In this document: positions 43,467-52,604 of the stretch, piece after piece
How positions within the stretch are numbered: the first letter of the stretch is position 1
Layout: every line of letters starts with the position of its first letter
Source of the DNA: Lentzea pudingi
GTDB lineage: Bacteria > Actinomycetota > Actinomycetes > Mycobacteriales > Pseudonocardiaceae
Direction of reading: 5' to 3'
Assembly: GCF_014646255.1 (NCBI RefSeq)
Contig: NZ_BMNC01000020.1
Location: 1-64,000, forward strand
Length of the DNA stretch: 64,000 nucleotides
Notes under the pieces: generated by a model
What the model saw: the letters and a program-made list of their open reading frames with translations, nothing else
What the model was told of the DNA's origin: nothing
The model's database searches: none
Program-made: the position numbers and the translations under genes

Positions 43467-44012
43467 GTGAGCATCGAGATCGCCAACGAGTCGGGTGTCG
43501 GAGTCGACGAGGGTTCCATCGTCTCCGCTGCCCGCTTCGCGCTGGACCGCATGGGCGTGAGCCCGCTGGCCGAGTTGTCCGTCCTGCTCGTGGAGCTGGA
43601 CGTGATGGCCGACCTGCACGAGCGCTGGATGGACCTGCCGGGTCCGACGGACGTCATGGCCTTCCCCATGGACGAGCTGGACTCCGCGCGCCGTCCCGAC
43701 GCCGCGGGCCTCGGGCCCGCGCTGCTCGGGGACATCGTGCTGTGCCCCGCGTTCGCCAAGGACCAGGCCAAGAAGGCGGGTCACGGTCTGCTGGACGAGC
43801 TGCACCTGCTGACCGTGCACGGTGTGCTGCACCTGCTCGGCTACGACCACGCCGAGCCCGCCGAGGAACGTGAGATGTTCACGTTGCAGAACCGCATCCT
43901 CGGCGACTTCCGCACGGCGCGGGACGACGCCGAACGGGCCGCGCACCAGCGCAGCACCGACGACAAGGTGCTCGGCGCGGTCGGCCTGGACGAGAAGAAC
44001 GAAGAAGCCTGA
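43467..44012 (+). CDS. ybeY: Endoribonuclease YbeY (rRNA maturation)
   Basis: A 181-residue zinc-dependent endoribonuclease needed for 16S rRNA 3' maturation and quality control. The metal triad HGVLHLLGYDH gives His118, His122 and His128. GTG 43467 lies five bases after the phoH stop. The C-terminus is extended by about 25 residues relative to E. coli YbeY. Confidence 0.95.
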   Translation: MSIEIANESGVGVDEGSIVSAARFALDRMGVSPLAELSVLLVELDVMADLHERWMDLPGPTDVMAFPMDELDSARRPDAAGLGPALLGDIVLCPAFAKDQAKKAGHGLLDELHLLTVHGVLHLLGYDHAEPAEEREMFTLQNRILGDFRTARDDAERAAHQRSTDDKVLGAVGLDEKNEEA

Positions 44013-44016
44013 CGCG

Positions 44017-45303
44017 ATGACCGGGAACCCTGCCGGTGTGATCGTGCTGGCCGTTCTGCTCGTGCTCGCCGCCGGCCTGTTCGCGTGCGTGGATGCCGCT
44101 CTCGGCACCGTGTCACGCGCACGGGTGGAGGCCCTGCAACGGCAGGGCCGCTGGGGCACGGGGCAGTTGCTGCAGGTCCTCAACGACCGGCCGCGGCACG
44201 TGAACCTGTTGTTGCTGCTGCGCCTCGCGTGCGAGATGTCGGCGGCGGTGCTGGCCACGACGGTGTTCCTCGACTACGTGGCACAGGACTGGCTCGCTGT
44301 CCTGTACGCCTGCCTGAGCATGCTCATCGTGTCGTACGTGCTTGTGGGCGTCGGCCCGCGCACCCTCGGCCGTCAGCACCCGTACGGCGTGAGCCTGCTC
44401 GCCGCGGGCACCGTCCGGCAGCTCGGCCGGGTCCTGGGCCCGCTGTCGAAGCTGCTGATCCTCATCGGTAACGCCATCACGCCCGGTAAGGGGTTCCGCG
44501 AGGGTCCGTTCAGCTCCGAGGTGGAGCTGCGCGAGCTCGTCGACATGGCGCAGGAACGCGGCGTCGTGGACGAGGGCGAGCGCGAGATGATCCACTCGGT
44601 GTTCGAGCTGGGTGACACGATCACGCGCGAGGTCATGGTGCCGCGCACCGAGATCGTGTGGATCGAGCAGTCCAAGTCGTTGCGGCAGGCGCTCGCGTTG
44701 TCGTTGCGCACGGGCTACACCCGTGTGCCGGTGATCGGCGAGAGCGTCGACGACGTGCTCGGCGTGGTGAACCTCAAGGACCTGATGCGGGCCACGCTCG
44801 CCGAGGGCGAGGACCCGAAGTGCGTCTCCGAGCTGATGCGCCCGATGAGCTTCATCCCCGACTCGAAGCCCATCGCGGACCTGCTGCGCGAGATGCAGGT
44901 GTCGCGCCGGCACATGGCGATCGTCGTGGACGAGTACGGCGGCACCGCGGGCCTGTTGACCATCGAGGACATCCTCGAGGAGATCGTCGGTGAGATCACC
45001 GACGAGTCCGACACCGACGACCGCCCGCCGGTCGAGCACCTGGAGGACGGCGCGGTGCGGGTCAGCGCGCGCCTGCCGGTGGACGACCTCGACGCGTTGT
45101 TCGGCACCGAGCTCGACGACCACGAGGTGGAGACCGTCGGCGGCCTGCTCGCGCAACGGCTCGGGCGCGTGCCGCTGCCCGGTACCGAGGCGGAGATCGC
45201 GGGCCTGCGCATGCGGGCCGAGGGCGGCAAGGACGAACGCGGCCGCATCCGGGTCACGACGGTGCTCGTGCGCCCTGTGCAGAAGGAGAGCGAAGATGAA
45301 TGA
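44017..45303 (+). CDS. CNNM/CorC family membrane protein with CBS domains
   Basis: A 428-residue protein. The N-terminal DUF21 membrane domain has four hydrophobic segments (residues 1-150). Two CBS repeats follow (about 205-330; MVPRTEIVWIEQSKSLRQAL, then MRPMSFIPDSKPIADLL and VDEYGGTAGLLTIEDILEEI), then the CorC_HlyC transporter-associated domain (about 345-425). Members transport or regulate Mg2+ or Co2+. It belongs to the conserved phoH-ybeY-corC-era order. ATG 44017 follows ybeY by four bases. Confidence 0.93.
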   Translation: MTGNPAGVIVLAVLLVLAAGLFACVDAALGTVSRARVEALQRQGRWGTGQLLQVLNDRPRHVNLLLLLRLACEMSAAVLATTVFLDYVAQDWLAVLYACLSMLIVSYVLVGVGPRTLGRQHPYGVSLLAAGTVRQLGRVLGPLSKLLILIGNAITPGKGFREGPFSSEVELRELVDMAQERGVVDEGEREMIHSVFELGDTITREVMVPRTEIVWIEQSKSLRQALALSLRTGYTRVPVIGESVDDVLGVVNLKDLMRATLAEGEDPKCVSELMRPMSFIPDSKPIADLLREMQVSRRHMAIVVDEYGGTAGLLTIEDILEEIVGEITDESDTDDRPPVEHLEDGAVRVSARLPVDDLDALFGTELDDHEVETVGGLLAQRLGRVPLPGTEAEIAGLRMRAEGGKDERGRIRVTTVLVRPVQKESEDE

Positions 45304-45628
45304 CGTAGATCCCGAGAACGCCAAGCTCGTCACGCTGGCAAGGTCCGTCCGTGCGCGCAACAACGCCGACGAGGGCGCCGCCGTGCGCGACCTCGACGGC
45401 CGCACGTACAACGCGTCGACCGTCGACCTGCCGTCGCTGAAGCTCACCGCGCTGCAGGCGGCCATCGCGGCCGCCGTGTCGAGCGGCGCCGAGGGGCTGG
45501 AGGCGGCGGCGGTCGTCACCGAGGCGAACCGGGTGGACGGCGAGTCGATGGCGGCGGTGCGCGACCTGACGCCGTCCGGCCCGGTGCTCCTCGCGAACCC
45601 GGCCGGCGAGGTCCGCAAGCAGCTCTGA
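45296..45628 (+). CDS. Cytidine deaminase-like protein lacking zinc ligands
   Basis: A 110-residue protein with the cytidine deaminase fold pattern (LARSVRARNNADEGAAVRDLDGRTY, NASTVDLPSLKLTALQAAIAAAV). The zinc and proton-shuttle motif CAE of true deaminases is replaced by TAL, and the PCxxC motif is missing. It is therefore probably not a deaminase. It overlaps corC by eight bases and precedes era, a place where actinobacteria commonly keep such a gene. Its function is unknown. Confidence 0.82.
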   Translation: MNDVDPENAKLVTLARSVRARNNADEGAAVRDLDGRTYNASTVDLPSLKLTALQAAIAAAVSSGAEGLEAAAVVTEANRVDGESMAAVRDLTPSGPVLLANPAGEVRKQL

Positions 45629-45671
45629 GGGCCCGCGAACGGCCAAAACCGGCTAGAGGGACAATGGACGA

Positions 45672-46568
45672 ATGGATGGTTACCGCTCCGGGTTCGCGTG
45701 CTTCGTCGGCCGCCCGAACGCAGGGAAGTCGACGCTGACGAACGCTCTGGTGGGCACGAAGGTCGCCATCACGTCCAGCAAGCCGCAGACCACCCGCCAC
45801 ACGATCCGCGGCATCGTGCACCGCGAGGACGGCCAGCTCGTGCTGGTCGACACGCCCGGTCTGCACCGGCCGCGCACGCTGCTCGGCCAGCGGCTGAACG
45901 ACCTGGTGCGCGAGACGTGGTCGGAGGTCGACGTCGTCGGCTTCTGCGTGCCCGCGGACCAGAAGGTCGGCCCCGGTGACAAGTTCATCGCCGCCGAGCT
46001 CGAGAAGGTCGCGAAGCGCACGCCCGTGCTCGGCATCGTCACCAAGACGGACCTGGTGTCGCCGCAGCAGGTGATGGAGCAGCTGCTCGCGTTGCAGAAG
46101 GTCATGGAGTTCGCCGAGATCATCCCGGTCTCCGCGGTCGACGGTTTCCAGGTCGACAAGCTGAGCGACCTGCTGCTGGGCAAGCTGCCGGAGGGCCCGC
46201 AGCTGTTCCCGGACGGCGACCTGACCGACGAGCCCGAGCAGACCCTGGTCGCCGAGCTGATCCGCGAGGCCGCGCTGGAGGGCGTGCGCGACGAGCTGCC
46301 GCACTCCATCGCCGTGGTGGTCGAGGAGATGGAGCCGCGCGAAGGCCGCGACGACCTGATCGACATCCACGCGTTCGTGTTCGTGGAGAGGCCGTCGCAG
46401 AAGGCGATCATCCTGGGGCACCGGGGCGAGCGGCTCAAGCAGGTCGGCATGGAGGCCCGCAAGCAGATCGAGCGCCTGCTGGGCAGCCGGGTGTACCTGG
46501 ACCTGCACATCAAGATCGCCAAGGACTGGCAGCGGGACCCGAAGCAGCTGCGCCGCCTGGGTTTCTGA
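45672..46568 (+). CDS. era: GTPase Era
   Basis: A 298-residue GTPase for 30S subunit maturation that binds near the 3' end of 16S rRNA. The P-loop GRPNAGKST is at residues 13-21, with G3 DTPG and G4 TKTD; the C-terminal KH domain contains IILGHRGERLKQVGMEARKQIE. ATG 45672. It stands between the deaminase-like gene and recO. Confidence 0.97.
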   Translation: MDGYRSGFACFVGRPNAGKSTLTNALVGTKVAITSSKPQTTRHTIRGIVHREDGQLVLVDTPGLHRPRTLLGQRLNDLVRETWSEVDVVGFCVPADQKVGPGDKFIAAELEKVAKRTPVLGIVTKTDLVSPQQVMEQLLALQKVMEFAEIIPVSAVDGFQVDKLSDLLLGKLPEGPQLFPDGDLTDEPEQTLVAELIREAALEGVRDELPHSIAVVVEEMEPREGRDDLIDIHAFVFVERPSQKAIILGHRGERLKQVGMEARKQIERLLGSRVYLDLHIKIAKDWQRDPKQLRRLGF

Positions 46569-46581
46569 CGATGGGGATCTG

Positions 46582-47334
46582 ATGGCGAACCTGTACCGCG
46601 ACACCGGAGTCGTGCTTCGTGTGCAGAAGCTCGGTGAAGCGGACCGGATCATCACCTTCCTGACCCAGCGCCACGGCAAGCTCCGTGCCGTGGCCAAGGG
46701 CGTGCGCAAGACGACGTCGAAGTTCGGCGCCCGGCTCGAGCCGTTCTGCCACGTCGACGTGCAGTTCTACCCCGGCAGAACGCTCGACATCATCACGCAG
46801 GTGCAGACGCTGGACGCGTTCGGCGTGGGGATCGTGAAGGACTACCAGCGGTACACGGCGGCGTGCGCGATCGCCGAGACCGCGGACCGCCTCACGTCCG
46901 AAGAGGGCGAACCGGTCCTGCGGCTGTACATGCTCGTGGCCGGGGCGTTGAAGGCGTTGTCGACGGGGGAGCGCGACCCGTCGCTGCTGCTCGACGCGTT
47001 CCTCATGCGGGCGATGGCCATCGCCGGGTGGGCGCCCGCGGTGAACGAGTGCGCGAAGTGCGGTGATCCGGGTCCGCACCGGGCGTTCAGCGTCCAGGCG
47101 GGTGGCTCGTGCTGCCCCAACTGCCGTCCTGCCGGGTCGTCGTCGCCGTCCCAGGACACGCTGGCGTTGCTCTCGGCGTTGCTGCACGGGCAGTGGACCG
47201 TGGTCGACGAGATCCCGCACATCGCCCGCCGGGACGCGAGTGGCCTGGTCGCGGCACATCTGCAGTGGCACCTCGAACGGCAGCTGCGTTCGTTGCCGTT
47301 GGTCGAGCGGAAGGCACAGCCGGCGGACGGCTAA
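46582..47334 (+). CDS. recO: DNA repair protein RecO
   Basis: A 250-residue recombination mediator (RecFOR pathway) that anneals single-stranded DNA and loads RecA. The OB-fold N-terminal part (YRDTGVVLRVQKLGEADRIITFL) is followed by a helical domain. A zinc finger (CAKCGDPG...CCPNC) lies at about residues 157-180. ATG 46582, 13 bases after era. Confidence 0.95.
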   Translation: MANLYRDTGVVLRVQKLGEADRIITFLTQRHGKLRAVAKGVRKTTSKFGARLEPFCHVDVQFYPGRTLDIITQVQTLDAFGVGIVKDYQRYTAACAIAETADRLTSEEGEPVLRLYMLVAGALKALSTGERDPSLLLDAFLMRAMAIAGWAPAVNECAKCGDPGPHRAFSVQAGGSCCPNCRPAGSSSPSQDTLALLSALLHGQWTVVDEIPHIARRDASGLVAAHLQWHLERQLRSLPLVERKAQPADG

Positions 47335-47370
47335 TGTGGCGCCTACCGACAACGGTTTTCGGTCGAAAGG

Positions 47371-48207
47371 ATGCCTAGCCCCATGCTGCGCCGCCGCCGC
47401 TCCGAGCGTGAGAAGCGCGTACCGCGCCCGCCGGAGCCGCACGAGTCCGGTGCGACGCCCCCGGACATCCCCGCCGACCTGGTGCCCAAGCACATCGCGA
47501 TCGTGATGGACGGCAACGGCCGTTGGGCGAACCAGCGCGGGCTGTCCCGGGTCGAGGGTCACAAGCAGGGCGAACGGGTCGTGCTCGACGTCGCTAAGGG
47601 CTCGATCGAGCTGGGCGTGAAGTGGCTCTCGCTCTACGCCTTCTCCACCGAGAACTGGAAGCGCAGCCCCGAAGAGGTCCGCTTCCTCATGAACTTCAAC
47701 CGCGACGTGATCGCGCGCCGCACCGACGAGCTCGACGAGATGGGCGTCCGCATCCACTGGGCCGGCCGCTCGCCGAGGCTGTGGGGCAGCGTCATCAAGC
47801 AGCTGCAGGAGGCCGAGGTCCGCACGGCCGACAACGACGTGCTGAACCTCGTCATGTGCGTGAACTACGGCGGCCGCGCGGAGATCGGTGACGCCGCCCG
47901 CGAGGTCGCGCGCCTGGTCGCCGCAGGGAAGATCAACCCGGACAAGGTCGACGAGCGCACCCTCGCGAAGTACCTGTACAAGCCGGAGATGCCCGACGTC
48001 GACCTGTTCATCAGGCCGTCCGGCGAGCAGCGGATCTCGAACTTCCTGCTGTGGCAGTCCGCGTACGCCGAGATGGTCTACCAGGACATCCTGTGGCCCG
48101 ACTTCGACCGCCGCGACCTGTGGCGTGCCGCGGAGAAGTTCGCGGGCCGCGACCGTCGTTTCGGCGGTGCCGTGGACAAGCCAGGTGAGGAGGCGGTGTC
48201 GTCGTGA
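47371..48207 (+). CDS. uppS: Isoprenyl transferase (decaprenyl/undecaprenyl diphosphate synthase)
   Basis: A 278-residue cis-prenyltransferase providing the lipid carrier for peptidoglycan and arabinogalactan. The catalytic Asp47 is in VMDGNGRWANQRG; other signatures are LYAFSTENWKRSPEEV and IRPSGEQRISNFLLWQ. Product length (C50 or C55) cannot be read from sequence. ATG 47371 is used; ATG 47383 is possible. The basic N-terminal 30 residues are poorly conserved. Confidence 0.95.
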   Translation: MPSPMLRRRRSEREKRVPRPPEPHESGATPPDIPADLVPKHIAIVMDGNGRWANQRGLSRVEGHKQGERVVLDVAKGSIELGVKWLSLYAFSTENWKRSPEEVRFLMNFNRDVIARRTDELDEMGVRIHWAGRSPRLWGSVIKQLQEAEVRTADNDVLNLVMCVNYGGRAEIGDAAREVARLVAAGKINPDKVDERTLAKYLYKPEMPDVDLFIRPSGEQRISNFLLWQSAYAEMVYQDILWPDFDRRDLWRAAEKFAGRDRRFGGAVDKPGEEAVSS

Positions 48208-48602
48208 ACGCGAGTGGTGAGGCCCTGGAGGCCGCCCGCAAGGCGTTGGAGCTGTTCCACGACGTCTCCGTGGACGACGATGGCGCGTTGAGCTTCCGAC
48301 ACGGCGACGTGCCGTGCGCGGTGCAGGGCATGGAACTGGCCGAAGGGCTGACGGTCCTCTCGCTGACGGTCGTAGTCGCGTGGGACCTGCCGGCCGAGGC
48401 GGCGGGATGGGTCGCTGAACGCGCTGGTCAGGGCCTGTTCGGCACGCTCGGCGTGATCCACTCCGAGCGCGGCACCGACGTGATGCTGCGCTACGCCTTC
48501 CCGGCGGACGGCCTCAAGCCCGAGCCGCTGAGCACGCTGCTCATGCTCGTCGTGTCGACCGCGTCGCAGGTGCGCGGCGAGCTCCTCTCCCGCTTTTCTT
48601 GA
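48204..48602 (+). CDS. YbjN-like hypothetical protein
   Basis: A 132-residue protein overlapping the uppS stop (GTGA). Its alpha/beta pattern (AWDLPAEAAGWVAERAGQGLFGTLGVIHSE) resembles the YbjN or type III secretion chaperone-like fold common in actinobacteria. I do not know a function. It is likely part of the uppS transcript; the acidic protein follows 14 bases downstream. Confidence 0.68.
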   Translation: MNASGEALEAARKALELFHDVSVDDDGALSFRHGDVPCAVQGMELAEGLTVLSLTVVVAWDLPAEAAGWVAERAGQGLFGTLGVIHSERGTDVMLRYAFPADGLKPEPLSTLLMLVVSTASQVRGELLSRFS

Positions 48603-48616
48603 GAAAGGACCCTTCG

Positions 48617-49054
48617 ATGGGTGGCGTGATCATTTACGAGCCGGAAGAGGACTCGGACGTCAACGAGTTCCCCTGGACCGTCACGTTCGAGCCCTCGGGC
48701 GGCGACGACTGGGACTCGTTCATCTGCGGCCCGTACGAGCGCGACCACGCCGTCGCGCTGGCCGAGGCCGTGGCGCTCGACGACGAAGAGGGCGGCGTGC
48801 TCGCCATCGTGAAGCCGATGCTGCCCGCGCTGTCGGCGCAGGACGTCTCCGCGACGATCGAGGAGCTCCGCGAGGCCGCGGCCGAGGAAGAGGACGAGGA
48901 GGAGACCGTCAACGGCACTCCCGTCGACTTCGACGACGACGACCTCGAAGAGGAGGAGGCGGAGTTCGACGAGCCGCCGTCGCCCGAGGAGATCCGCGAG
49001 GGCATGGCGCGCCAGTACCGCCGCCTGCTGGACCTGGACGCGGACTCGGAATGA
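48617..49054 (+). CDS. Acidic hypothetical protein
   Basis: A 145-residue very acidic protein. The first 85 residues look globular (GVIIYEPEEDSDVNEFPWTV, then DDWDSFICGPYERDHAVALAEAVAL); the second part contains DDDDLEEEEAEFDE. ATG 48617 is preceded by GAAAGGA. A TTG at 48599 would overlap the previous gene. The family is unknown to me. Confidence 0.68.
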   Translation: MGGVIIYEPEEDSDVNEFPWTVTFEPSGGDDWDSFICGPYERDHAVALAEAVALDDEEGGVLAIVKPMLPALSAQDVSATIEELREAAAEEEDEEETVNGTPVDFDDDDLEEEEAEFDEPPSPEEIREGMARQYRRLLDLDADSE

Positions 49055-50061
49055 CGATCACCGGCGAGATCCGCTCGTCGAAGCGGCGCTCCGGCGGGCC
49101 TCGGCTGAAGATCACGTCGTTGGAGGTGCTGTGCGGGATCCTCGTTCTCGCACTGCTCTTCCAGTCACGGCTCGTCGACCTGCTGGACGTGCCGAAGCTG
49201 CGCACGGCGTCGACCGTGTTCGTGGCGATCTGCGTGCAGGCGATGCCGTTCCTCGTGCTGGGCGTGCTGATCTCGGGCGCCATCGCGGCGTTCGTGCCCG
49301 CCTCGGCGCTGCGCAGGCTGCTGCCCTCGAAGACGGCGCTGGCCGTGCCCGTGGCCGGTGTCGCGGGCATCGCCCTGCCGGGCTGTGAGTGCGCCTCGGT
49401 GCCGGTGGCGAAGAGGCTGATGCAACAGGGTGTCGCACCGGCCGTGGCCCTGACGTTCCTGCTGGCCGCTCCTGCCGTGAACCCGATCGTGCTGGTGTCG
49501 ACCGCGGTGGCGTTCAACGACGCCCCGATGATGGTCGTCGCACGGTTCGCGGGTTCGCTGCTGACCGCGATGGTCATGGGCTGGCTGTGGGTGCGCTTCG
49601 GCAAGATGGAGTGGATCGCCGAACGGGCCCTGGCCCGCATGGCCGACCACACCGGCCGGTCGAAGTGGGCCGTCTTCGCCGAGAGCTCGCGGCACGACCT
49701 CGTGGACGCCGGCGGGTTCCTGGTGCTGGGCGGGCTGTTCGCGGCGGTGTTCAAGACGTTCGTGCCGACCGCGTGGATGCAGACGCTGGGCGGTCAGATC
49801 GTGCTCGGCGTGATCGTGATGGCCCTCCTGGCCGTCGTCCTCGCGCTGTGCTCCGAGGCCGACGCGTTCGTGGCGGTGGCGTTCTCCGCGCTGCCCCTGC
49901 TGCCGCGCCTGGTGTTCCTCGTCGTCGGCCCGGCCGTCGACGTGAAGCTGATCGCGCTGCAGGCCGGTGCGTTCGGCAAGTCCTTCGCCTTCCGCTTCGC
50001 ACCCGCTACCTTCGTGGTGGCGATCTTGTGCGCTGTCGTGAGTGGAGTGGTGCTGCTGTGA
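49051..50061 (+). CDS. DUF318 permease family (UPF0718)
   Basis: A 336-residue membrane protein with about eight transmembrane helices. The family motif GCECASVPVAKRLMQQG (about residues 111-127), with a Cys-x-Cys, could bind a metal. The role in transport is unproven. It overlaps the following TIGR03943 gene by four bases (GTGA), and these two are a known pair. It overlaps the preceding acidic protein gene by four bases (ATGA). Confidence 0.85.
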   Translation: MTITGEIRSSKRRSGGPRLKITSLEVLCGILVLALLFQSRLVDLLDVPKLRTASTVFVAICVQAMPFLVLGVLISGAIAAFVPASALRRLLPSKTALAVPVAGVAGIALPGCECASVPVAKRLMQQGVAPAVALTFLLAAPAVNPIVLVSTAVAFNDAPMMVVARFAGSLLTAMVMGWLWVRFGKMEWIAERALARMADHTGRSKWAVFAESSRHDLVDAGGFLVLGGLFAAVFKTFVPTAWMQTLGGQIVLGVIVMALLAVVLALCSEADAFVAVAFSALPLLPRLVFLVVGPAVDVKLIALQAGAFGKSFAFRFAPATFVVAILCAVVSGVVLL

Positions 50062-50762
50062 GGCGGGAAACCCAGAACATCCTCCTGGTGCTGCTCGGCG
50101 GCGCGCTGCTGAAGATCAGCTTCTCCGGGCTGTACCTGCGGTACGTCCAGAAGTCGCTGCTGCCGCTGCTGATCGCGGCCGGCGTGATCATGATCGGCCT
50201 CGCGCTGTTCGCGATCGTCCAGGACATCCGCCGCGGCAAGGCGGCATCCGAGGACGACCACGAGCACTCGCACTCGTCGCGTTCGACGTGGCTGATGCTG
50301 CTGCCGGTGCTGGCGGTGTTCCTGATCTCGCCCCCCGCGCTGGGCGGCGACGTCGTGAACTCGGCCGCCGACACGAACCAGACGCAGCGCTCCCGCAACC
50401 TGCTCGGCGAACTGCCGTCCGGCGACGTGATCCCGTTGTCGATGACGGAGTTCGTCACGCGCACGGCGTGGGACGAGTCGGGCACGCTGGACGGCCGCAA
50501 GGTGAAGCTCACGGGCTTCCTGCTGCGCGCCGAGGGCGAGACCTACGTCGCACGGCTCGCGATCTCGTGCTGCGCCGCCGACGCCCGGCCGTTGAAGGTC
50601 AAGGCCATCGGCGACGTGCCCGCGCTGCCCGACGAGCAGTGGGTCGAGGTGACCGGGCAGGTCGTGCCGAAGTCGGCGAACGAGAAGAACTCCTGGGTGC
50701 CGAGCTTCACCGTGGAGTCCTTCACGCCCGTGGCCGAGCCGGTCGAGCCCTACGAGTCGTAG
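50058..50762 (+). CDS. TIGR03943 family membrane protein
   Basis: A 234-residue partner of the DUF318 permease. Three hydrophobic segments (about residues 7-22, 35-55 and 82-98) precede a histidine-rich loop (HEHSHSSRS) and an extracellular domain with SCCAADARP, in which Cys-Cys is conserved in the family. Start at GTG 50058. The pairing and cysteine/histidine content suggest a metal function. A Zur and an ArsR gene lie nearby, beyond a convergent gene. Confidence 0.83.
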   Translation: MRRETQNILLVLLGGALLKISFSGLYLRYVQKSLLPLLIAAGVIMIGLALFAIVQDIRRGKAASEDDHEHSHSSRSTWLMLLPVLAVFLISPPALGGDVVNSAADTNQTQRSRNLLGELPSGDVIPLSMTEFVTRTAWDESGTLDGRKVKLTGFLLRAEGETYVARLAISCCAADARPLKVKAIGDVPALPDEQWVEVTGQVVPKSANEKNSWVPSFTVESFTPVAEPVEPYES

Positions 50763-52087
50763 GTCTCCCCGAGCGCCTTCAAGGCCGAGGCCAGTCCTCG
50801 GGTGGCGCTGTGCGTAACGTGGTGGTGCGGGCCCAGCACGCGCTCGGCCCGCCTCCTCGTGTCGGACAGGAGCGCGCGCGCCGCCTCGTAGTCCTCGTCC
50901 GCGAGGTGCACGTGGCCCAGGACGGCGGCCGCGGTCAACGTGTCGCGGTGGTCCTCGCCGAGCGCCCGGCGGCTGCGTCGCAGGATGTCCGCGCGAAGCC
51001 GGCGAACGCGATCGCTGATCCCGTGCAGGCTCAGGGACATGGCGAGGTTCGCCGCCGACGTCAACGTGTCCGGGTCGTCCTCGCCCAACGCCCGCACCCG
51101 GCGCCTGTAGGTGCTCTCGAACAGGAAGTACGCCTGTTGCCGGTCACCGAGTTTGAACAGATATCCGGCGAGCCGGTTGGCGACGGCGAGGGTGTCGCGG
51201 TGGTTCCCTCCCAACTCGATGCCCCAGGCGCGTTGGAGAGCACGGGCCGTGGTGGCGCCGAGTTCTGACTGCCCTGATGCGTTGAGGTAATCCAGAACGC
51301 GCAACGCGAGCGCACGGAACGGCTTCGGCTCGTGGCTCTCCTCGGGTGTGTGGGAGACGAGCACGCAGACGCGCGGGGCGACTTCCTCGTAGGCGGGCCA
51401 GTTCGCCTCGTCCACGGGATCTTCGGCCGGTGCGGCGGCCAGCAGGTCCGGCACGGTGTCGAGCCGATCCGGCCGGACCTCGGGGGAGCCCGGCCGGGAG
51501 AGTGCCGCCAGCCGTTCCGCGGGGCAACCGGGGAGGTGGAACATCCCGCACCCCCAGCTCAGGTCGGACTCGTGGCCCTCGTCGGACAGCACTCCCGGCG
51601 GGTACAGCCCGAACGGCTCGCCGTCGTCGTCGATCACGGTGGTGCCGCGCACACCCGCGACCAGCCAGTCGAGCTCCAGCCGCCAGCCGACCTCGGAGGT
51701 GCTGACGTGCGGCGTGAAGTGGAACAGCTCCACGTCCGTGGCGCTGACGCTGAACGGGAAGTCGCGTCGCAGCGCGGTCAGCCGGGGCCGGTCGCTGTCG
51801 AAGTCGGCGGTGAACGGGCGTGGCGTGATGAACCCGCCGATCCGCACCTCCACGCAGGCCCGGCGGGGAGGCCGCCGGGACACCACGACGGGCCGCAGGC
51901 CGAGCAGCACGACGGCCCTGGTCGTCCGCGCCTCCACGGTGATGACGTGGCGGTCTCCGCCGCGCGCCATCTCCCTGGGCGGGTCGTCGTCCACGAACAG
52001 CGAGGTCAGCGATGGTTCGACGTGCACCGTCGCGATGATCGGGTTCGCGAGCGCGTACGGGGAGTCGCCCGGGGAGCCGACATGCAC
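50750..52087 (-). CDS. Tetratricopeptide repeat protein
   Basis: At least 445 residues. The C-terminal part (about 290-440) has kinesin-light-chain-like TPR repeats (RRRVRALGEDDPDTLTSAANLA; RRALGEDHRDTLTAAAVLG). The N-terminal 250 residues are unrecognised. The conventional start is GTG 52087, but the frame is open further upstream. It reads an acidic stretch, then NNVGDGDHGIVVQAGSI, a pattern seen at the N-termini of other actinobacterial proteins, without an ATG, GTG or TTG. A strong AGGAGG lies six bases before an ATC at 52195. The true start may be non-canonical or hidden by a base error. Confidence 0.72.
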   Translation of the reverse strand: MHVGSPGDSPYALANPIIATVHVEPSLTSLFVDDDPPREMARGGDRHVITVEARTTRAVVLLGLRPVVVSRRPPRRACVEVRIGGFITPRPFTADFDSDRPRLTALRRDFPFSVSATDVELFHFTPHVSTSEVGWRLELDWLVAGVRGTTVIDDDGEPFGLYPPGVLSDEGHESDLSWGCGMFHLPGCPAERLAALSRPGSPEVRPDRLDTVPDLLAAAPAEDPVDEANWPAYEEVAPRVCVLVSHTPEESHEPKPFRALALRVLDYLNASGQSELGATTARALQRAWGIELGGNHRDTLAVANRLAGYLFKLGDRQQAYFLFESTYRRRVRALGEDDPDTLTSAANLAMSLSLHGISDRVRRLRADILRRSRRALGEDHRDTLTAAAVLGHVHLADEDYEAARALLSDTRRRAERVLGPHHHVTHSATRGLASALKALGETYDS

Positions 52088-52205
52088 GCTGTTGATCGAA
52101 CCGGCCTGGACGACGATGCCGTGATCACCGTCGCCGACGTTGTTGAGAACCGTGAAGTCGTCTTCTTCTTCGTCTTCCTCGTCGGCGGCGCTGATGACGA
52201 ACCTC

Positions 52206-52604
52206 CTAGGCGAGCCCCTTGGCCGTGCACTCCGCGCACGTCCCGAAGATCTCGACGGTGTGGCTGACCTGGGAGAAGCCGTTCTCGGCCGCCACCCGGT
52301 CAGCCCACTTCTCGACCGCGGGACCCTCCACCTCGACCGTGCGGCCGCAGTGGCGGCACACGAGGTGATGGTGGTGGTGCGCCGAACAGCGGCGGTAGAT
52401 CGCCTCGCCCGAGTCGGTGCGCAGGACGTCGACCTGGCCCGCGTCCGCGAGGGACTGCAGGGTGCGGTAGACCGTGGTCAGGCCGATGCCCTCGCCTCGG
52501 CGGCGCAGCTCCTCGTGCAGCTCCTGGGCGCTGCGGAAGTCGTCGAGCTGGTCGAGCAGGTTCGACACCGCGGTGCGCTGCTTGGTGGACCTCAGTCCGG
52601 TCAC
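52206..52604 (-). CDS. zur: Fur family transcriptional regulator (Zur-like)
   Basis: A 132-residue metalloregulator. The winged helix is GEGIGLTTVYRTLQSLADAGQ (about 40-60). A histidine cluster HHHHHLVCRHCG and the CxxC pairs (CRHC, CAEC) bind zinc. GTG 52604 follows GAGGAG at five-base spacing and overlaps the ArsR gene stop (GTGA). The ArsR-then-Zur order matches the SmtB-Zur pair of mycobacteria, so zinc sensing is favoured over iron. Confidence 0.88.
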   Translation of the reverse strand: MTGLRSTKQRTAVSNLLDQLDDFRSAQELHEELRRRGEGIGLTTVYRTLQSLADAGQVDVLRTDSGEAIYRRCSAHHHHHLVCRHCGRTVEVEGPAVEKWADRVAAENGFSQVSHTVEIFGTCAECTAKGLA

